DNA of 64,000 nt from Halobacillus massiliensis (GCF_900166625.1 NZ_LT800499.1:2082854-2146853); one strand, 5' to 3'; shown: positions 28,185-37,342, counted from the first letter of the stretch. Program-made: numbers and translations. Notes: generated from the letters alone by a model not told the origin.

Positions 28185-28290
28185 AATAAAGAGACCCCTG
28201 CAGGGAGATAGAGCCATGGTGAGATCCGCGAGTGCGAGCTAGCTCACCGGCTCCCCGCGGAAAGCGAGCTATTTCCCAGCCGCTTTTCTC
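28185..28290 (-). repeat. Intergenic palindromic repeat, subfamily 1, copy B3 (end-truncated)
   Basis: The interior and the ATTTCCCAGCCGC end are present, but the opening GGCTGGGAAATGG arm is replaced by CAATAAAGAGACC. The copy and its flank (ATAAACGGAACAGGTC) recur about 158 bp downstream as B4, a tandem duplication. Confidence 0.75.
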
Positions 28291-28332
28291 CGTAACTTGA
28301 TAAACGGGACAGGTCTTTCTCTGAGAAGAAGC

Positions 28333-28435
28333 AATAAAGAGACTCCTGCAGGGAGATAGAGCCATGGTGAGATCCACGAGTGCAGCGAGCTAGCTCACCG
28401 GCTCCCCGTGGAAAGCGAGTTATTTCCCAGCCACT
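28333..28435 (-). repeat. Intergenic palindromic repeat, subfamily 1, copy B4 (end-truncated)
   Basis: Same truncated form as B3 with a few substitutions (GAGTTATTTCCCAGCC). Copies B1-B4 fill most of the 27728-28530 gap; no gene is seen there. Confidence 0.75.
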
Positions 28436-28530
28436 ATTCTCTTATTACAGAAACGGAACAGGCTTTAAAATTTCGGAAAACCTTCAGCATGGACCTTAAC
28501 CTCATAATACTAGAGAAAATAAAATCATTG

Positions 28531-28567
28531 AAAAACTGCATCCGATTAGGGATGCAGTTTTTTTTTA
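28531..28567 (+). terminator. Terminator just upstream of the dacF promoter
   Basis: AAAAACTGCATCC / GGATGCAGTTTTTTTTT stem and T-run. It insulates the sporulation operon from read-through. Confidence 0.85.
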
Positions 28568-28573
28568 CCTTCT

Positions 28574-28602
28574 GCATAGAAGTAACCGAACAGGGAAAAA
28601 TA
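28574..28602 (+). promoter_or_regulatory. Sigma-F-type promoter of dacF
   Basis: GCATA at 28574-28578 and GGGAAAAATA at 28593-28602, with a 14-bp spacer. Both match the sigma-F consensus (GYATA and GGNNANAHTR). dacF is a known sigma-F gene in B. subtilis. Confidence 0.65.
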
Positions 28603-28631
28603 GGAACACTTAAAAAGCAGGAGGTAACATA

Positions 28632-29804
28632 ATGAAACGACTACTAAACTTATTATTAATAACATGTATTGTTTTTACGCTCATTCCTACGACTTTAGTT
28701 CACGCTCAGGATACAAAAAAATCCCTGGCTTCGAACGCATCATCAGCTATTCTTATGGAAAAAAACAGTGGAATGACTCTTTTTGATAAAAATGCCAATA
28801 AAGAGCTTCCCCCGGCCAGTATGACAAAAATCATGACAATGCTGCTGATCATGGAAGCGTTAGAAAAAGGCAGATTACAACTTGACGATATGGTCCGTGT
28901 CAGTGAGCATGCGGCTTCTATGGGAGGATCACAGATTTTTCTTGAAGCAGGAGAAGAAATGGCTGTTGAAGATTTATTAAAAGGAATTGCTGTTGCCTCT
29001 GGAAATGATGCGAGTGTAGCTATGGCAGAACACCTTGCCGGAAGTGAAGAAGAATTTGTTGATCGTATGAATCAAAAGGTGAAGGATTTAGGGTTAAAGC
29101 ACACAAATTTTAAAAACCCTACAGGGCTTCCTGCCGATGATCACTACAGTACCGCTCATGATATGGCCGTTATGGCTCGCGAACTGCTGCTGCATGATGG
29201 TATTACGAAATACACGAGTCTTTATGAAGATTATTTACGCAAAGGAACTGAAGATGAGTTCTGGTTAGTTAATACAAATAAATTACTTAAAACCTACCCG
29301 GGAATGGATGGGTTAAAAACAGGATTTACTCAGAAAGCGAAATACTGCTTAACTGCAAGTGCCAAAAAAGATGATTTGCATATGATAGCCGTCGTCATGG
29401 GAGCAGAGAAACCTAATGAGCGGAATCAAGCCGTTGCCAGTCTTCTTGATTATGGGTTTAGTCAGTATGAAGGTGTCAAACTTCATAGTAAAGACGATGT
29501 AATGAAGGTAAGAAAAAATATTAGAGGAACACCTATGGAACTTAAACTTGTTCCTGAAAAAGATGTTGTCGTACTAAAAAGAAAAAATGAAGAAAAGTCT
29601 AAATATGAAGCTAAAGTAACGGGAGTAAAAGACGCTGAACTTCCTATTAATAAGGGAGATCACTTAGGGTGGTTGACAGTTACTAAAGGAAATGAAGAAG
29701 TAACACGTGTGCGGCTTGAAGCCCAGGAACCCGTAAAACAGGCTTCTTTTATACAATTATGGGAACGCACGTTTAGAAATTTGACAGGTATTGAGAAGTT
29801 TTAG
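28632..29804 (+). CDS. dacF: D-alanyl-D-alanine carboxypeptidase DacF
   Basis: 390 residues. It has a signal peptide ending near VHA (residue 25). The S11 peptidase motifs are PASMTKIM (SxxK), ASGNDAS (SxN) and GLKTGFT (KTG), and a C-terminal beta-rich domain and amphipathic tail (ERTFRNLTG) give membrane attachment. It is a low-molecular-weight PBP trimming peptide stems in the forespore, affecting spore cortex cross-linking. It stands immediately before spoIIA, as in B. subtilis, and read-through can carry it into that operon. Confidence 0.94.
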   Translation: MKRLLNLLLITCIVFTLIPTTLVHAQDTKKSLASNASSAILMEKNSGMTLFDKNANKELPPASMTKIMTMLLIMEALEKGRLQLDDMVRVSEHAASMGGSQIFLEAGEEMAVEDLLKGIAVASGNDASVAMAEHLAGSEEEFVDRMNQKVKDLGLKHTNFKNPTGLPADDHYSTAHDMAVMARELLLHDGITKYTSLYEDYLRKGTEDEFWLVNTNKLLKTYPGMDGLKTGFTQKAKYCLTASAKKDDLHMIAVVMGAEKPNERNQAVASLLDYGFSQYEGVKLHSKDDVMKVRKNIRGTPMELKLVPEKDVVVLKRKNEEKSKYEAKVTGVKDAELPINKGDHLGWLTVTKGNEEVTRVRLEAQEPVKQASFIQLWERTFRNLTGIEKF

Positions 29805-29830
29805 CGAATGACCACTAGTATTGTTAACGA

Positions 29831-29860
29831 GCAGGAAACATAGGGATTAAAGGCGAAAAG
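29831..29860 (+). promoter_or_regulatory. Candidate sigma-H promoter of spoIIA
   Basis: GCAGGAAAC at 29831-29839 fits the sigma-H -35 (RNAGGAWWW) in eight of nine positions. GGCGAAAAG at 29852-29860 partly fits the -10. The B. subtilis spoIIA operon is sigma-H dependent and Spo0A activated; no clear Spo0A box was identified. Confidence 0.5.
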
Positions 29861-29895
29861 TCTAAGTGACTCTATTTAATAAGGAGGAGCTGTAC

Positions 29896-30249
29896 TTGAG
29901 TCTTTCCGTAGAATTTATCACAAAAGAATCGATTTTACTCGTACGTCTGGAAGGCGAGCTTGATCATCACGAAGCAACCAACCTTCGTGAAGAATGGCAG
30001 GCTCAGCTGGCTCAGAACGAGGTCGATCATGTCATTGTTAATTTAGAAAAATTAAACTTTATGGACAGTTCAGGTTTAGGGGTAATGCTTGGAAGATATA
30101 AAGAGATCCAGGCGGCTGATGGAGAAATGATGATTTGTTCGGTTTCCCCTGATGTTAAGAGATTATTTGACCTTTCAGGGATGTTTAAAATTGTTCGGTT
30201 AGTTGATAATGAAGACTTTGCTCTGCAAATGCTGGGGGTGGCGTCATGA
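29896..30249 (+). CDS. spoIIAA: Anti-sigma F factor antagonist SpoIIAA
   Basis: 117 residues from the TTG at 29896, which follows AAGGAGGAG and matches the B. subtilis N-terminus (MSL). The ATG at 29866 falls at the predicted transcription start. It is a STAS-domain protein with the phosphorylated serine in NFMDSSGLGVMLGRYK. Unphosphorylated, it frees sigma-F from SpoIIAB in the forespore. It overlaps spoIIAB by 4 bp (ATGA). Confidence 0.95.
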   Translation: MSLSVEFITKESILLVRLEGELDHHEATNLREEWQAQLAQNEVDHVIVNLEKLNFMDSSGLGVMLGRYKEIQAADGEMMICSVSPDVKRLFDLSGMFKIVRLVDNEDFALQMLGVAS

Positions 30250-30686
30250 AAAACCATATGAGAATTGAATTTTCGAGCATAAGTCAGAATGAATCACTGG
30301 CCAGGCTAGCCGTCGCTTCCTTTATAAGCCCGCTGAATCCGTCTATGGATGAGCTGACTGATATTAAGACAGTCGTTTCTGAAGCTGTAACAAATGCCAT
30401 CATTCACGGATACGAAGAAAATCCGGAAGAAAAAGTAATTTTGGAATGCTCCATTAACGATGATCAAATTGAAATCATTATTAAGGATAATGGTGTCGGG
30501 ATAGAAGATATAGAAGAAGCACGAGAACCGCTCTATACCTCAAAACCTGATTGGGAGCGTTCAGGCATGGGCTTTACAATAATGGAAAACTTCATGGATC
30601 AGGTAGATGTAAAGTCTGCAAAAGATGAAGGTACCATTATTACTTTAGCAAAGCAGTTAACTTCAACAAAGGCTATTTATAATTAG
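30246..30686 (+). CDS. spoIIAB: Anti-sigma F factor and kinase SpoIIAB
   Basis: 146 residues. GHKL-type ATP-binding fold with the N-box SEAVTNAIIHGYEE, G1 box IKDNGVGI and G2 box SGMGFTIMENFMD. It holds sigma-F inactive and phosphorylates SpoIIAA. It starts within the end of spoIIAA behind GGGGGTGG, and is 11 bp before sigF. Confidence 0.96.
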   Translation: MKNHMRIEFSSISQNESLARLAVASFISPLNPSMDELTDIKTVVSEAVTNAIIHGYEENPEEKVILECSINDDQIEIIIKDNGVGIEDIEEAREPLYTSKPDWERSGMGFTIMENFMDQVDVKSAKDEGTIITLAKQLTSTKAIYN

Positions 30687-30697
30687 GACGGGCGCCT

Positions 30698-31447
30698 ATG
30701 AAGACAGATACTAAAGAAAAGCGCTTATCCGACGCAGAAGTCAGGGAACTTATTAAAAAGAGCCAGGCAGGCGATCAGGAAGCAAGGCATTTTCTTATTG
30801 AGAAAAATACCCGGCTTGTCTGGTCGGTAGTTCAGCGTTACTTAAGGCGAGGTTACGATCCAGATGATTTATATCAAATCGGCTGTATTGGACTATTAAA
30901 ATCTGTCGACAAGTTTGACTTAAGCTTTGATGTCAAATTTTCCACTTATGCAGTTCCCATGATCATCGGTGAAATTCAAAGGTTCATCCGTGATGATGGC
31001 AGTGTAAAAGTAAGCCGGAGTCTTAAAGAAACTTACCATAAGATACGAGTGAAAAAAGAAGAGCTGTTAAAAGAATACGGACGTTCACCAACAATAAATG
31101 AACTGGCTGAGTCTCTTCAGCTAAGTAATGAAGAAATAATTCAGGCTGAGGAAGCTGGGCGGTCTCCTCAATCGATATATGAGACGGTTTACGAAAGTGA
31201 AGGAGACCCTATTACCCTTGTTGATCAAATAGCTGAAGAAGATTCCAGATGGTTTGAACATCTTTCCCTTCACGACGTGATCGAAACTCTCGAAAAAAGG
31301 GAAAAGCTGATTATTTATTTAAGATATTTTAAGGATAAAACACAGTCCGAAGTGGCCGAAAGGATTGGCATTTCTCAAGTACAGGTTTCCAGGCTTGAAA
31401 AGAAAATACTCGAACAAATGAAACACTTAATGAGTGATACGAGCTAA
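30698..31447 (+). CDS. sigF: Forespore sigma factor sigma-F (SpoIIAC)
   Basis: 249 residues. Region 2 (NTRLVWSVVQRYLRRGYDPDDLYQIGCIGLLKSVDKFD), region 3 (SPTINELAESLQ) and region 4 helix-turn-helix (QSEVAERIGISQVQVSRLEKKIL) are complete. The first compartment-specific sigma factor of sporulation, it directs dacF-type and early forespore genes. Third gene of spoIIA, followed by a terminator. Confidence 0.96.
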   Translation: MKTDTKEKRLSDAEVRELIKKSQAGDQEARHFLIEKNTRLVWSVVQRYLRRGYDPDDLYQIGCIGLLKSVDKFDLSFDVKFSTYAVPMIIGEIQRFIRDDGSVKVSRSLKETYHKIRVKKEELLKEYGRSPTINELAESLQLSNEEIIQAEEAGRSPQSIYETVYESEGDPITLVDQIAEEDSRWFEHLSLHDVIETLEKREKLIIYLRYFKDKTQSEVAERIGISQVQVSRLEKKILEQMKHLMSDTS

Positions 31448-31448
31448 G

Positions 31449-31485
31449 AAAAAGCGGCGCAAAAAGCGCGGCTTTTTCTTTTTGT
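31449..31485 (+). terminator. Terminator of spoIIA
   Basis: AAAAAGC-GGCGC / GCGCG-GCTTTTT stem with one mismatch, then CTTTTTG. Confidence 0.82.
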
Positions 31486-31512
31486 ATGATTTTGTAAATG
31501 ATCCACATACTA
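31484..31512 (+). promoter_or_regulatory. Sigma-G promoter of the spoVA operon
   Basis: GTATG at 31484-31488 and CATACTA at 31506-31512, with a 17-bp spacer. Both match the sigma-G consensus (GHATR and CATNMTA). spoVA is transcribed by sigma-G in B. subtilis. Confidence 0.75.
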
Positions 31513-31548
31513 ACTAAGAGATTCTTAAGCAGGAGGCGATTGTGGATA

Positions 31549-32163
31549 ATGAGACCGGTTTATGTGCGCTTGAAGCAGTCGATTCGTATTCCTGTTCAAG
31601 AAATAATCCGTATAAAAGACATTGCCATGATTACCGGTGTGGATAAGGAAAAGTCTGTAATTGAAGATATGCCTATCCACAGGGTAACCGCTGAAGATCG
31701 AAATGTGATTGTAGTGGACAGTTTAACCATTATTGAACAGGTTATCAGCAGGTATCCTGATCACCAGCTGGAGATTATCGGACCCAATTATTGTGTCGTT
31801 CATCTGGAAAAAAACCGTAAAAAACCTACGCTTCTAATTGTATCAGGCATCTGGCTATTGTTATTTATAGGTGCAGCGATGGCTATTATGAATTTTCACT
31901 ATGATGTCAGCATGGAATTGGTGCAGCAGAAACTGCATTTTATGCTGACAGGCGAGGAAGTAAAGCACCCTTTATGGATTCAAGTTCCTTATTCCATTGG
32001 ACTTGGCCTTGGGATGATCTTATTTTTTAACCACTGGTTTCATAAGCGTTTTAATGATGAACCTAATCCAATGGAAATAGAAGTATTTAAGTACCAGGAA
32101 GACTTAGATCATTATGCAGCTATTCACGATAATAAGGTGGAGAAAAATGATAAGGATCATTGA
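31549..32163 (+). CDS. spoVAA: SpoVAA, spore DPA-channel operon protein
   Basis: 204 residues from the ATG at 31549 (AGGAGG 12 bp upstream). This start fits the B. subtilis N-terminus better than the in-frame TTG at 31540. Two hydrophobic segments lie near residues 98-118 (LLIVSGIWLLLFIGAAMAIM) and 145-165 (SIGLGLGMILFFNHW), and NFHYDVSM is conserved. It is part of the SpoVA system moving calcium-dipicolinate into and out of the spore. It overlaps spoVAB by 17 bp. Confidence 0.9.
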   Translation: MRPVYVRLKQSIRIPVQEIIRIKDIAMITGVDKEKSVIEDMPIHRVTAEDRNVIVVDSLTIIEQVISRYPDHQLEIIGPNYCVVHLEKNRKKPTLLIVSGIWLLLFIGAAMAIMNFHYDVSMELVQQKLHFMLTGEEVKHPLWIQVPYSIGLGLGMILFFNHWFHKRFNDEPNPMEIEVFKYQEDLDHYAAIHDNKVEKNDKDH

Positions 32164-32560
32164 AGCAGTCATTGGTTTAGCTTCTGGTTTAGCTGTCGGC
32201 ACTGGTTTTGTTGCTTTTATTACTGTGCTTGGAATTGTACCGCGGCTAATGCAGCTAAGCCAGACTGTGTCCAAGATAATATGGTATGAGATTTCCATTA
32301 TTCTGGGAGTCTTTGCAGGGATTTATTTATCGTTTGGCGACTATCCCCTTCATCTGACAATTCCTTTACTTATCATCTGGGGACTTTTTCACGGTGCTTT
32401 TGTAGGCATGCTAGCTGCAGCCTTAACCGAAGTTCTTAATGTCTTCCCCTTACTGTTTAAAAGAATAGGGATCGAAGGTTATTTATTTACTTTATTAATG
32501 GCATTATCTCTAGGTAAAATTGCAGGATCTCTTTTTCAGTGGGTTATTTTTGTTAAATAA
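32147..32560 (+). CDS. spoVAB: SpoVAB membrane protein
   Basis: 137 residues from the ATG at 32147 (ribosome-binding site AAGGTGGAG). Four to five hydrophobic helices make up almost the whole protein. The segments GLASGLAVGTGFVAFITVLGI and FHGAFVGMLAAALTEVLNVFP are family-typical. It is an inner forespore membrane component of the SpoVA system. Confidence 0.9.
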   Translation: MIRIIEAVIGLASGLAVGTGFVAFITVLGIVPRLMQLSQTVSKIIWYEISIILGVFAGIYLSFGDYPLHLTIPLLIIWGLFHGAFVGMLAAALTEVLNVFPLLFKRIGIEGYLFTLLMALSLGKIAGSLFQWVIFVK

Positions 32561-32575
32561 TGGAGGATTTGAACT

Positions 32576-33028
32576 ATGAAAAAATTTAATGCAAAAGATT
32601 ATAAGAAACAAAGCCAGACATATCAGCCGAAACCACCATATGTGTGGAACTGTATAAAAGCTTTTATTATTGGTGGTCTTATTTGTACCTTTGGTGAACT
32701 TCTCACTCAAATGTATATACACTGGTTTAACTTTAGTGAAGAAAATGCAGGAAACCCTACAGTAGCGACATTGATCCTGCTCGCGGCTCTGGCTACAGGC
32801 TTTGGTGTATACGATAAACTGGGACAGTTTGCAGGAGCAGGTTCTGCCGTTCCTGTCACTGGTTTTGCGAATTCCATTACTGCAGCAGCCCTCGAACACA
32901 AAAGTGAAGGACTTGTTCTCGGAGTGGCAACCAACCTTTTTAAAGTAGCAGGATCTGTAATTGTGTTTGGCGTTGTAGCGGCTTATGTACTTGGAATTAT
33001 CCGTTTCGCATTTAGTGCAATATTTTAG
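32576..33028 (+). CDS. spoVAC: SpoVAC membrane channel protein
   Basis: 150 residues with about four transmembrane segments after a hydrophilic Lys-rich N-terminus. Conserved segments are AFIIGGLICTFGELLTQMY and GQFAGAGSAVPVTGFANSITAAALEHKSEG. In B. subtilis SpoVAC behaves as a mechanosensitive channel for dipicolinate release. It is homologous to SpoVAEB further down the operon, which shows the same GAG/VPVTGF pattern. Confidence 0.93.
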   Translation: MKKFNAKDYKKQSQTYQPKPPYVWNCIKAFIIGGLICTFGELLTQMYIHWFNFSEENAGNPTVATLILLAALATGFGVYDKLGQFAGAGSAVPVTGFANSITAAALEHKSEGLVLGVATNLFKVAGSVIVFGVVAAYVLGIIRFAFSAIF

Positions 33029-33042
33029 AGGAAGTGACAACT

Positions 33043-34059
33043 ATGGGAAAAACAGGAAAACAAACGTGGACATTTACAAAGCCCGTCTATATCCAGTCCA
33101 CTGGTACCGCAGTTGGCCCACTCGAAGGAGAAGGGCCGCTTAAAGATTCGTTTGATAAAGTCTACGATACATTACATTGTGATGAAGACAACTGGGAACT
33201 CGCCGAGCGAAGGCTGATGACTGACGCTGTTCATACGTGCCTGCAAAAATCAGGTGTTGATAAAAGTAATATCGACTTATTTCTAGCGGGAGACCTGCTT
33301 AATCAGAATGTTACCGGAAACTATGTAGCCCGCCAACTGGGCATACCGTTGCTTGGGATGTTCGGCGCCTGTTCTACTTCAATGGAAACTTTAGCTACAG
33401 CTTCAGCTCTTATTGAAAGTGGATATTCAAAGCAGGCTATTGCAGCAGTAAGCTCTCATAATGCTACGGCCGAGCGGCAATTCCGCTACCCGACAGAATA
33501 TGGAGGTCAGAAACCGAAGACCGCGACATATACAGTGACTGGAAGTGGAGCAGCTCTCATTTCAACAAATCCATCTCCTATTAGAATTGAAGCAGCTACC
33601 ATTGGAAAAGTTATGGATTACGGTATTACCGATCCCTTTGATATGGGATCCGCTATGGCCCCGGCTGCCTGGGATACGATCAAAATTCACCTTCAGGATA
33701 TGGGAAGAGTACCATCAGATTACGATATCATCGCAACAGGAGACCTTTCCGGAGTTGGTACACCTATTGTAAGAGATATGCTGAAGAGTGACGGGTTTAA
33801 TGTAAATGAAGTTCATGAAGATTGCGGACTGCTGATATACCACAGCGACCAGCCTGTATTCAGCGGCGGCAGCGGTTGTGCCTGTTCGGCAGTAGTTACT
33901 TATGGAAAACTTTTAGAAGACTTAAAGCAGGGAGTTTATAATCGAATTCTTGTCGTCGCTACTGGGGCTTTAATGAGTCCAATGATGCTGCAGCAGAAAG
34001 AATCGATTCCAGGAATTGCTCACGGGGTTGTGTTTACAAGGGAGGAGGTCACGTCATGA
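33043..34059 (+). CDS. spoVAD: SpoVAD, dipicolinic-acid-binding protein
   Basis: 338 residues from the ATG at 33043 (AGAGGAAG 8 bp upstream). The GTG at 33034 is too near the ribosome-binding site. A thiolase-like fold with the characteristic [34 protein letters not shown] and [13 protein letters not shown] segments. It binds dipicolinate at the membrane surface during sporulation. Its stop overlaps the spoVAEB start (ATGA). Confidence 0.95.
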   Translation: MGKTGKQTWTFTKPVYIQSTGTAVGPLEGEGPLKDSFDKVYDTLHCDEDNWELAERRLMTDAVHTCLQKSGVDKSNIDLFLAGDLLNQNVTGNYVARQLGIPLLGMFGACSTSMETLATASALIESGYSKQAIAAVSSHNATAERQFRYPTEYGGQKPKTATYTVTGSGAALISTNPSPIRIEAATIGKVMDYGITDPFDMGSAMAPAAWDTIKIHLQDMGRVPSDYDIIATGDLSGVGTPIVRDMLKSDGFNVNEVHEDCGLLIYHSDQPVFSGGSGCACSAVVTYGKLLEDLKQGVYNRILVVATGALMSPMMLQQKESIPGIAHGVVFTREEVTS

Positions 34060-34406
34060 CATTTTTATGGGCTTTTCTCGTAGGAGGGGGAATATGTGTC
34101 GTCGGTCAATTGCTTCTAGACGTAGCAAAACTGACTCCCGCTCATGTAATGACATCTTTCGTAGTCCTTGGGGCTTTACTCGATGCCTTCGATTTATATG
34201 ATAATTTAATTGAATTTGCCGGCGGCGGAGCGACTGTGCCCATTACAAGTTTTGGCCATAATTTGCTGCACGGAGCGATGGAACAGGCGGAGGAGCACGG
34301 AATTATTGGTGTGGCCGTCGGTATGTTTGAGCTGACCTCTGCCGGCATCGCTTCTGCAATATTATTTGGTTTCATAATCGCGGTAATCTTTAAGCCAAAA
34401 GGTTAA
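34056..34406 (+). CDS. spoVAEB: SpoVAEB membrane protein
   Basis: 116 residues, mostly transmembrane. [29 protein letters not shown] parallels the SpoVAC core. It is a SpoVA channel subunit. In B. subtilis it is followed by the soluble SpoVAEA, but here spoVAF begins 34 bp later and no SpoVAEA reading frame exists. Translationally coupled to spoVAD. Confidence 0.92.
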   Translation: MTFLWAFLVGGGICVVGQLLLDVAKLTPAHVMTSFVVLGALLDAFDLYDNLIEFAGGGATVPITSFGHNLLHGAMEQAEEHGIIGVAVGMFELTSAGIASAILFGFIIAVIFKPKG

Positions 34407-34440
34407 TAGATGGATTATGGCAAAGGAAGGAGGCGGAGAT

Positions 34441-35904
34441 ATGGCGGAAGAGAAGATACCTATCGTAATGAAAATGGAACAAAATATGAAGATCATGAAA
34501 GATCGTCTTGGAATTGGAAAGTCCTTTGATGCGGGTGTCCGCACGCTCAGGATTTTAGATAAAGAAGTCAACATTTTTTATATAAATGGGCTATGTGAAA
34601 CTCCGGTTATTGTTGAATTAATGAGACAGCTTTTTGAACTTAATGAAGGAGTTAAAGATAAAAAATCTGCATTTCAGCTTATCCATAACAGTCTGGCTCA
34701 TCAGCAGGTTGAAAAAGTAGATAACATTGAGAAATGTGTCACACAGGTGCTTTCAGGACTAATCGCAATATTAGTAGACGGCTCAACAGAAGCATTCATT
34801 GTTGATGTCAGGTCATATCCTGGACGAACACCGGAAGAGCCGGATACTGAAAAAGTTGTCCGTGGATCACGTGATGGATATACGGAGAACATTATAGAAA
34901 ATACGGCGTTGACCCGCAGAAGAATCCGTGATGAAAGACTAAGAAATGAACTGATTCAAATCGGAAAAAGATCACATACTGATATATGCATATCTTATAT
35001 TGAAGACGTGGCAGACCCGGGCATGGTCAGGAGAATTAAGAAAGAACTTAAAAAAATTAATATCGACGGACTGGCCATGGCAGATAAAACGGTCGAGGAA
35101 TTTATTGTGCAGCAGGGAGCAAATCCTTTTCCGCTCGTTCGTTATACAGAGCGGCCGGATGTCGCTTCCGCCCACCTACTTGAAGGACATGTCCTTGTCA
35201 TGGTGGATACGTCTCCAAGTATGATCATTACTCCAACGACATATTTTCATCATGTCCAGCATGCAGAAGAGTTCAGACAGTCACCTGCCGTAGGTTCATT
35301 TGTAAGGTGGGTAAGGTTTTTTGGATTGTTTGCTTCTGTATTTCTCCTGCCGTTTTGGATGCTTTTCGTCCTGCAGCCTGACCTTTTACCGGATTCCCTC
35401 GCCTTTATAGGACCAAACGAGGAAAGCACTTTGCCTATAATCGCCCAGCTGTTAATTGCTGACTTAGGAATTGAGATGCTGAGAATCGCTGCCATACACA
35501 CTCCAACCCCCCTTTCCACAGCCATGGGGCTAATTGCTGCCGTGCTAATTGGGGAAATTGCTATTAATGTTGGTCTTTTTGTGCCAGAAGTTATTTTATA
35601 TGTAGCTGTCAGTGCCATTGGTTCATATGCAACACCTAGCTATGAACTTGCAATCGCCAATAAAATGAGCCGGATTGTAATTTTAATATTCAGCGCAATT
35701 TTTGGTGTGAAAGGCTTCATTATTGCTGCTACATTGTATGTTTTGTTCTTAGCAAGAACGAAGTCATTTAACACTCCTTATCTTTGGCCATTAATCCCAT
35801 TCAACGGAAAAGCCTTTTTACAGATACTGATTAGAATGTCAATTCCGATTGGGAAAATCCGTCCTAGCATCGTGCACCCGCAAAATAATCACAGGCAGAG
35901 ATAA
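34441..35904 (+). CDS. spoVAF: SpoVAF, GerA-family germination membrane protein
   Basis: 487 residues from the ATG at 34441 (AAGGAGG 7 bp upstream). The ATG at 34417 lies before that ribosome-binding site. The soluble N-terminal half is GerAA-like (VDGSTEAFIVDVRSYPGR, ETVVRGSRDGYTEN-like block), followed by about five transmembrane helices from residue 290. It forms a channel with germinant-receptor-like fold that modulates germination. It is the last gene of the operon. Confidence 0.93.
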   Translation: MAEEKIPIVMKMEQNMKIMKDRLGIGKSFDAGVRTLRILDKEVNIFYINGLCETPVIVELMRQLFELNEGVKDKKSAFQLIHNSLAHQQVEKVDNIEKCVTQVLSGLIAILVDGSTEAFIVDVRSYPGRTPEEPDTEKVVRGSRDGYTENIIENTALTRRRIRDERLRNELIQIGKRSHTDICISYIEDVADPGMVRRIKKELKKINIDGLAMADKTVEEFIVQQGANPFPLVRYTERPDVASAHLLEGHVLVMVDTSPSMIITPTTYFHHVQHAEEFRQSPAVGSFVRWVRFFGLFASVFLLPFWMLFVLQPDLLPDSLAFIGPNEESTLPIIAQLLIADLGIEMLRIAAIHTPTPLSTAMGLIAAVLIGEIAINVGLFVPEVILYVAVSAIGSYATPSYELAIANKMSRIVILIFSAIFGVKGFIIAATLYVLFLARTKSFNTPYLWPLIPFNGKAFLQILIRMSIPIGKIRPSIVHPQNNHRQR

Positions 35905-35950
35905 GATGATTGCCCGCTGCGGGTTGTTGTGATAAATTAAAGATAATTTT

Positions 35951-35983
35951 AAAAAATGTTCCTTTTAAAAGGAGCATTTTTGT
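35951..35983 (+). terminator. Terminator of spoVA
   Basis: AAAAATGTTCCTTTT / AAAAGGAGCATTTTT stem and T-run. Confidence 0.82.
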
Positions 35984-36013
35984 TTATTAGAAGGGGAGAA
36001 AGGCGGAAGTATT

Positions 36014-37342
36014 ATGGATCGTGAAGTCAATAACCAAGGTCAGCTGTTGATCGGCGGAGTTCCAGCAGAAGAAATAGCAGAAGCATATGGAACGCCTGTT
36101 TATGTATATGATGTAAATCGAATAAGAAAAAATGCAAGAGCATTTGTTGAGACGTTCAAAAAGCATAACGTACCCGCCCAGGTAGCATATGCAAGTAAAG
36201 CCTTCTCTTCAATTGCTATGCTGCAAGTAGCTAAAGAAGAAAATTTAAGTCTCGATGTTGTGTCTGAAGGGGAGCTTCATACCGCTCTACAGGCCGGTTT
36301 TCCAGTAGAGAAAATTCACATGCACGGAAACAATAAGAGCCTGGCAGAACTAGAGATGGCAGTTCAATATAAAATAGGCTGTATTGTTGTAGATAACTTT
36401 TATGAGATTGCCCTATTAACAGATCTTTTAAAAGAAAAGAAAGTAAAAATGGATGTTTTGCTTCGTGTGACGCCTGGAATAGAGGCTCACACTCATGACT
36501 ATATTTTAACAGGACAGGAAGATTCGAAATTTGGTTTTGATTTATCAAGCGGACAGGCTCAAAAAGCATTTGAGTTGCTTTTAGATAATGAATATACTCG
36601 TGTAAAAGGCTTGCACTGCCATATTGGATCACAGATCTTTGAAACAAGCGGATTCACACTTGCCACAGTTAAGCTGTTTGAAACAATGAAAAAATGGAGA
36701 GATGAGTACTCCTACCAGGCAGAAGTATTAAATCTGGGGGGCGGTTTTGGCATCCAATATACGGAGGAAGATGATCCTCTTGCTTTAGACCAGTATGCTA
36801 TTGCATTAATTAACGAAGTGAAAAGTCAGTCTAAACAATTGGATTATCCAATGCCAGAGATTTGGATTGAGCCGGGACGTGCGATAGTAGGAGATGCGGG
36901 CGTCACCTTGTACCGAATGGGGTCTATTAAAGAGGTGCCAGGCGTTAGAACATATGCTTCTGTAGATGGAGGGATGACTGATAATATCAGGCCGGCCCTG
37001 TATCAGGCGAAATACGATGCGGTTCTTGCCAATAAGATGCACCTTCCAAACTTTAAAGAATATGCTATAGCTGGGAAGTGCTGTGAATCAGGAGATATGC
37101 TATTATGGGATGTGAAGCTGCCAGAAGTAGAGCCTAATGATTTAATGGCTGTTTTTAGTACCGGAGCCTACGGTTATGCGATGGCCAATAACTATAACCG
37201 TTTCGGAAAAGCGGGTGTAGTTTTTATCGAAAATGGAAAGCATCAATTAGTCGTCCGCCGCGAGAAATATGAAGATATTACACGGTTGGACTTATCTTAC
37301 AATAAGCAGGAGGAAATGGAATATGAAACAAGCAACGATTGA
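36014..37342 (+). CDS. lysA: Diaminopimelate decarboxylase
   Basis: 442 residues. PLP-dependent alanine-racemase-type barrel with the Schiff-base Lys in [10 protein letters not shown], the HCHIGSQIF block, GGGFGIQY phosphate loop, and the C-terminal [10 protein letters not shown] catalytic Cys segment. It makes L-lysine from meso-diaminopimelate. It follows spoVAF as in B. subtilis. Its last 20 bp overlap ppiB. No lysine riboswitch was found in the 109-bp leader. Confidence 0.96.
   Translation: MDREVNNQGQLLIGGVPAEEIAEAYGTPVYVYDVNRIRKNARAFVETFKKHNVPAQVAYASKAFSSIAMLQVAKEENLSLDVVSEGELHTALQAGFPVEKIHMHGNNKSLAELEMAVQYKIGCIVVDNFYEIALLTDLLKEKKVKMDVLLRVTPGIEAHTHDYILTGQEDSKFGFDLSSGQAQKAFELLLDNEYTRVKGLHCHIGSQIFETSGFTLATVKLFETMKKWRDEYSYQAEVLNLGGGFGIQYTEEDDPLALDQYAIALINEVKSQSKQLDYPMPEIWIEPGRAIVGDAGVTLYRMGSIKEVPGVRTYASVDGGMTDNIRPALYQAKYDAVLANKMHLPNFKEYAIAGKCCESGDMLLWDVKLPEVEPNDLMAVFSTGAYGYAMANNYNRFGKAGVVFIENGKHQLVVRREKYEDITRLDLSYNKQEEMEYETSND

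Noticed and set aside
27888..28377. Long minus-strand reading frames inside the repeat block (about 100 residues each)
   Set aside because: They run through palindromic repeats, encode near-identical repeat-derived peptides (for example SPCRSLFIAS), lack ribosome-binding sites and are broken by repeat boundaries. They are artefacts of the repeats.
28590..28620. Spo0A boxes at the spoIIA promoter and elsewhere
   Set aside because: No clear TGTCGAA-type site was found near 29800-29900 or upstream of dacF, so none was annotated.
28408..28632. 74-residue frame upstream of dacF
   Set aside because: It crosses a terminator and the sigma-F promoter of dacF, has no ribosome-binding site, and has no recognisable composition of a protein.
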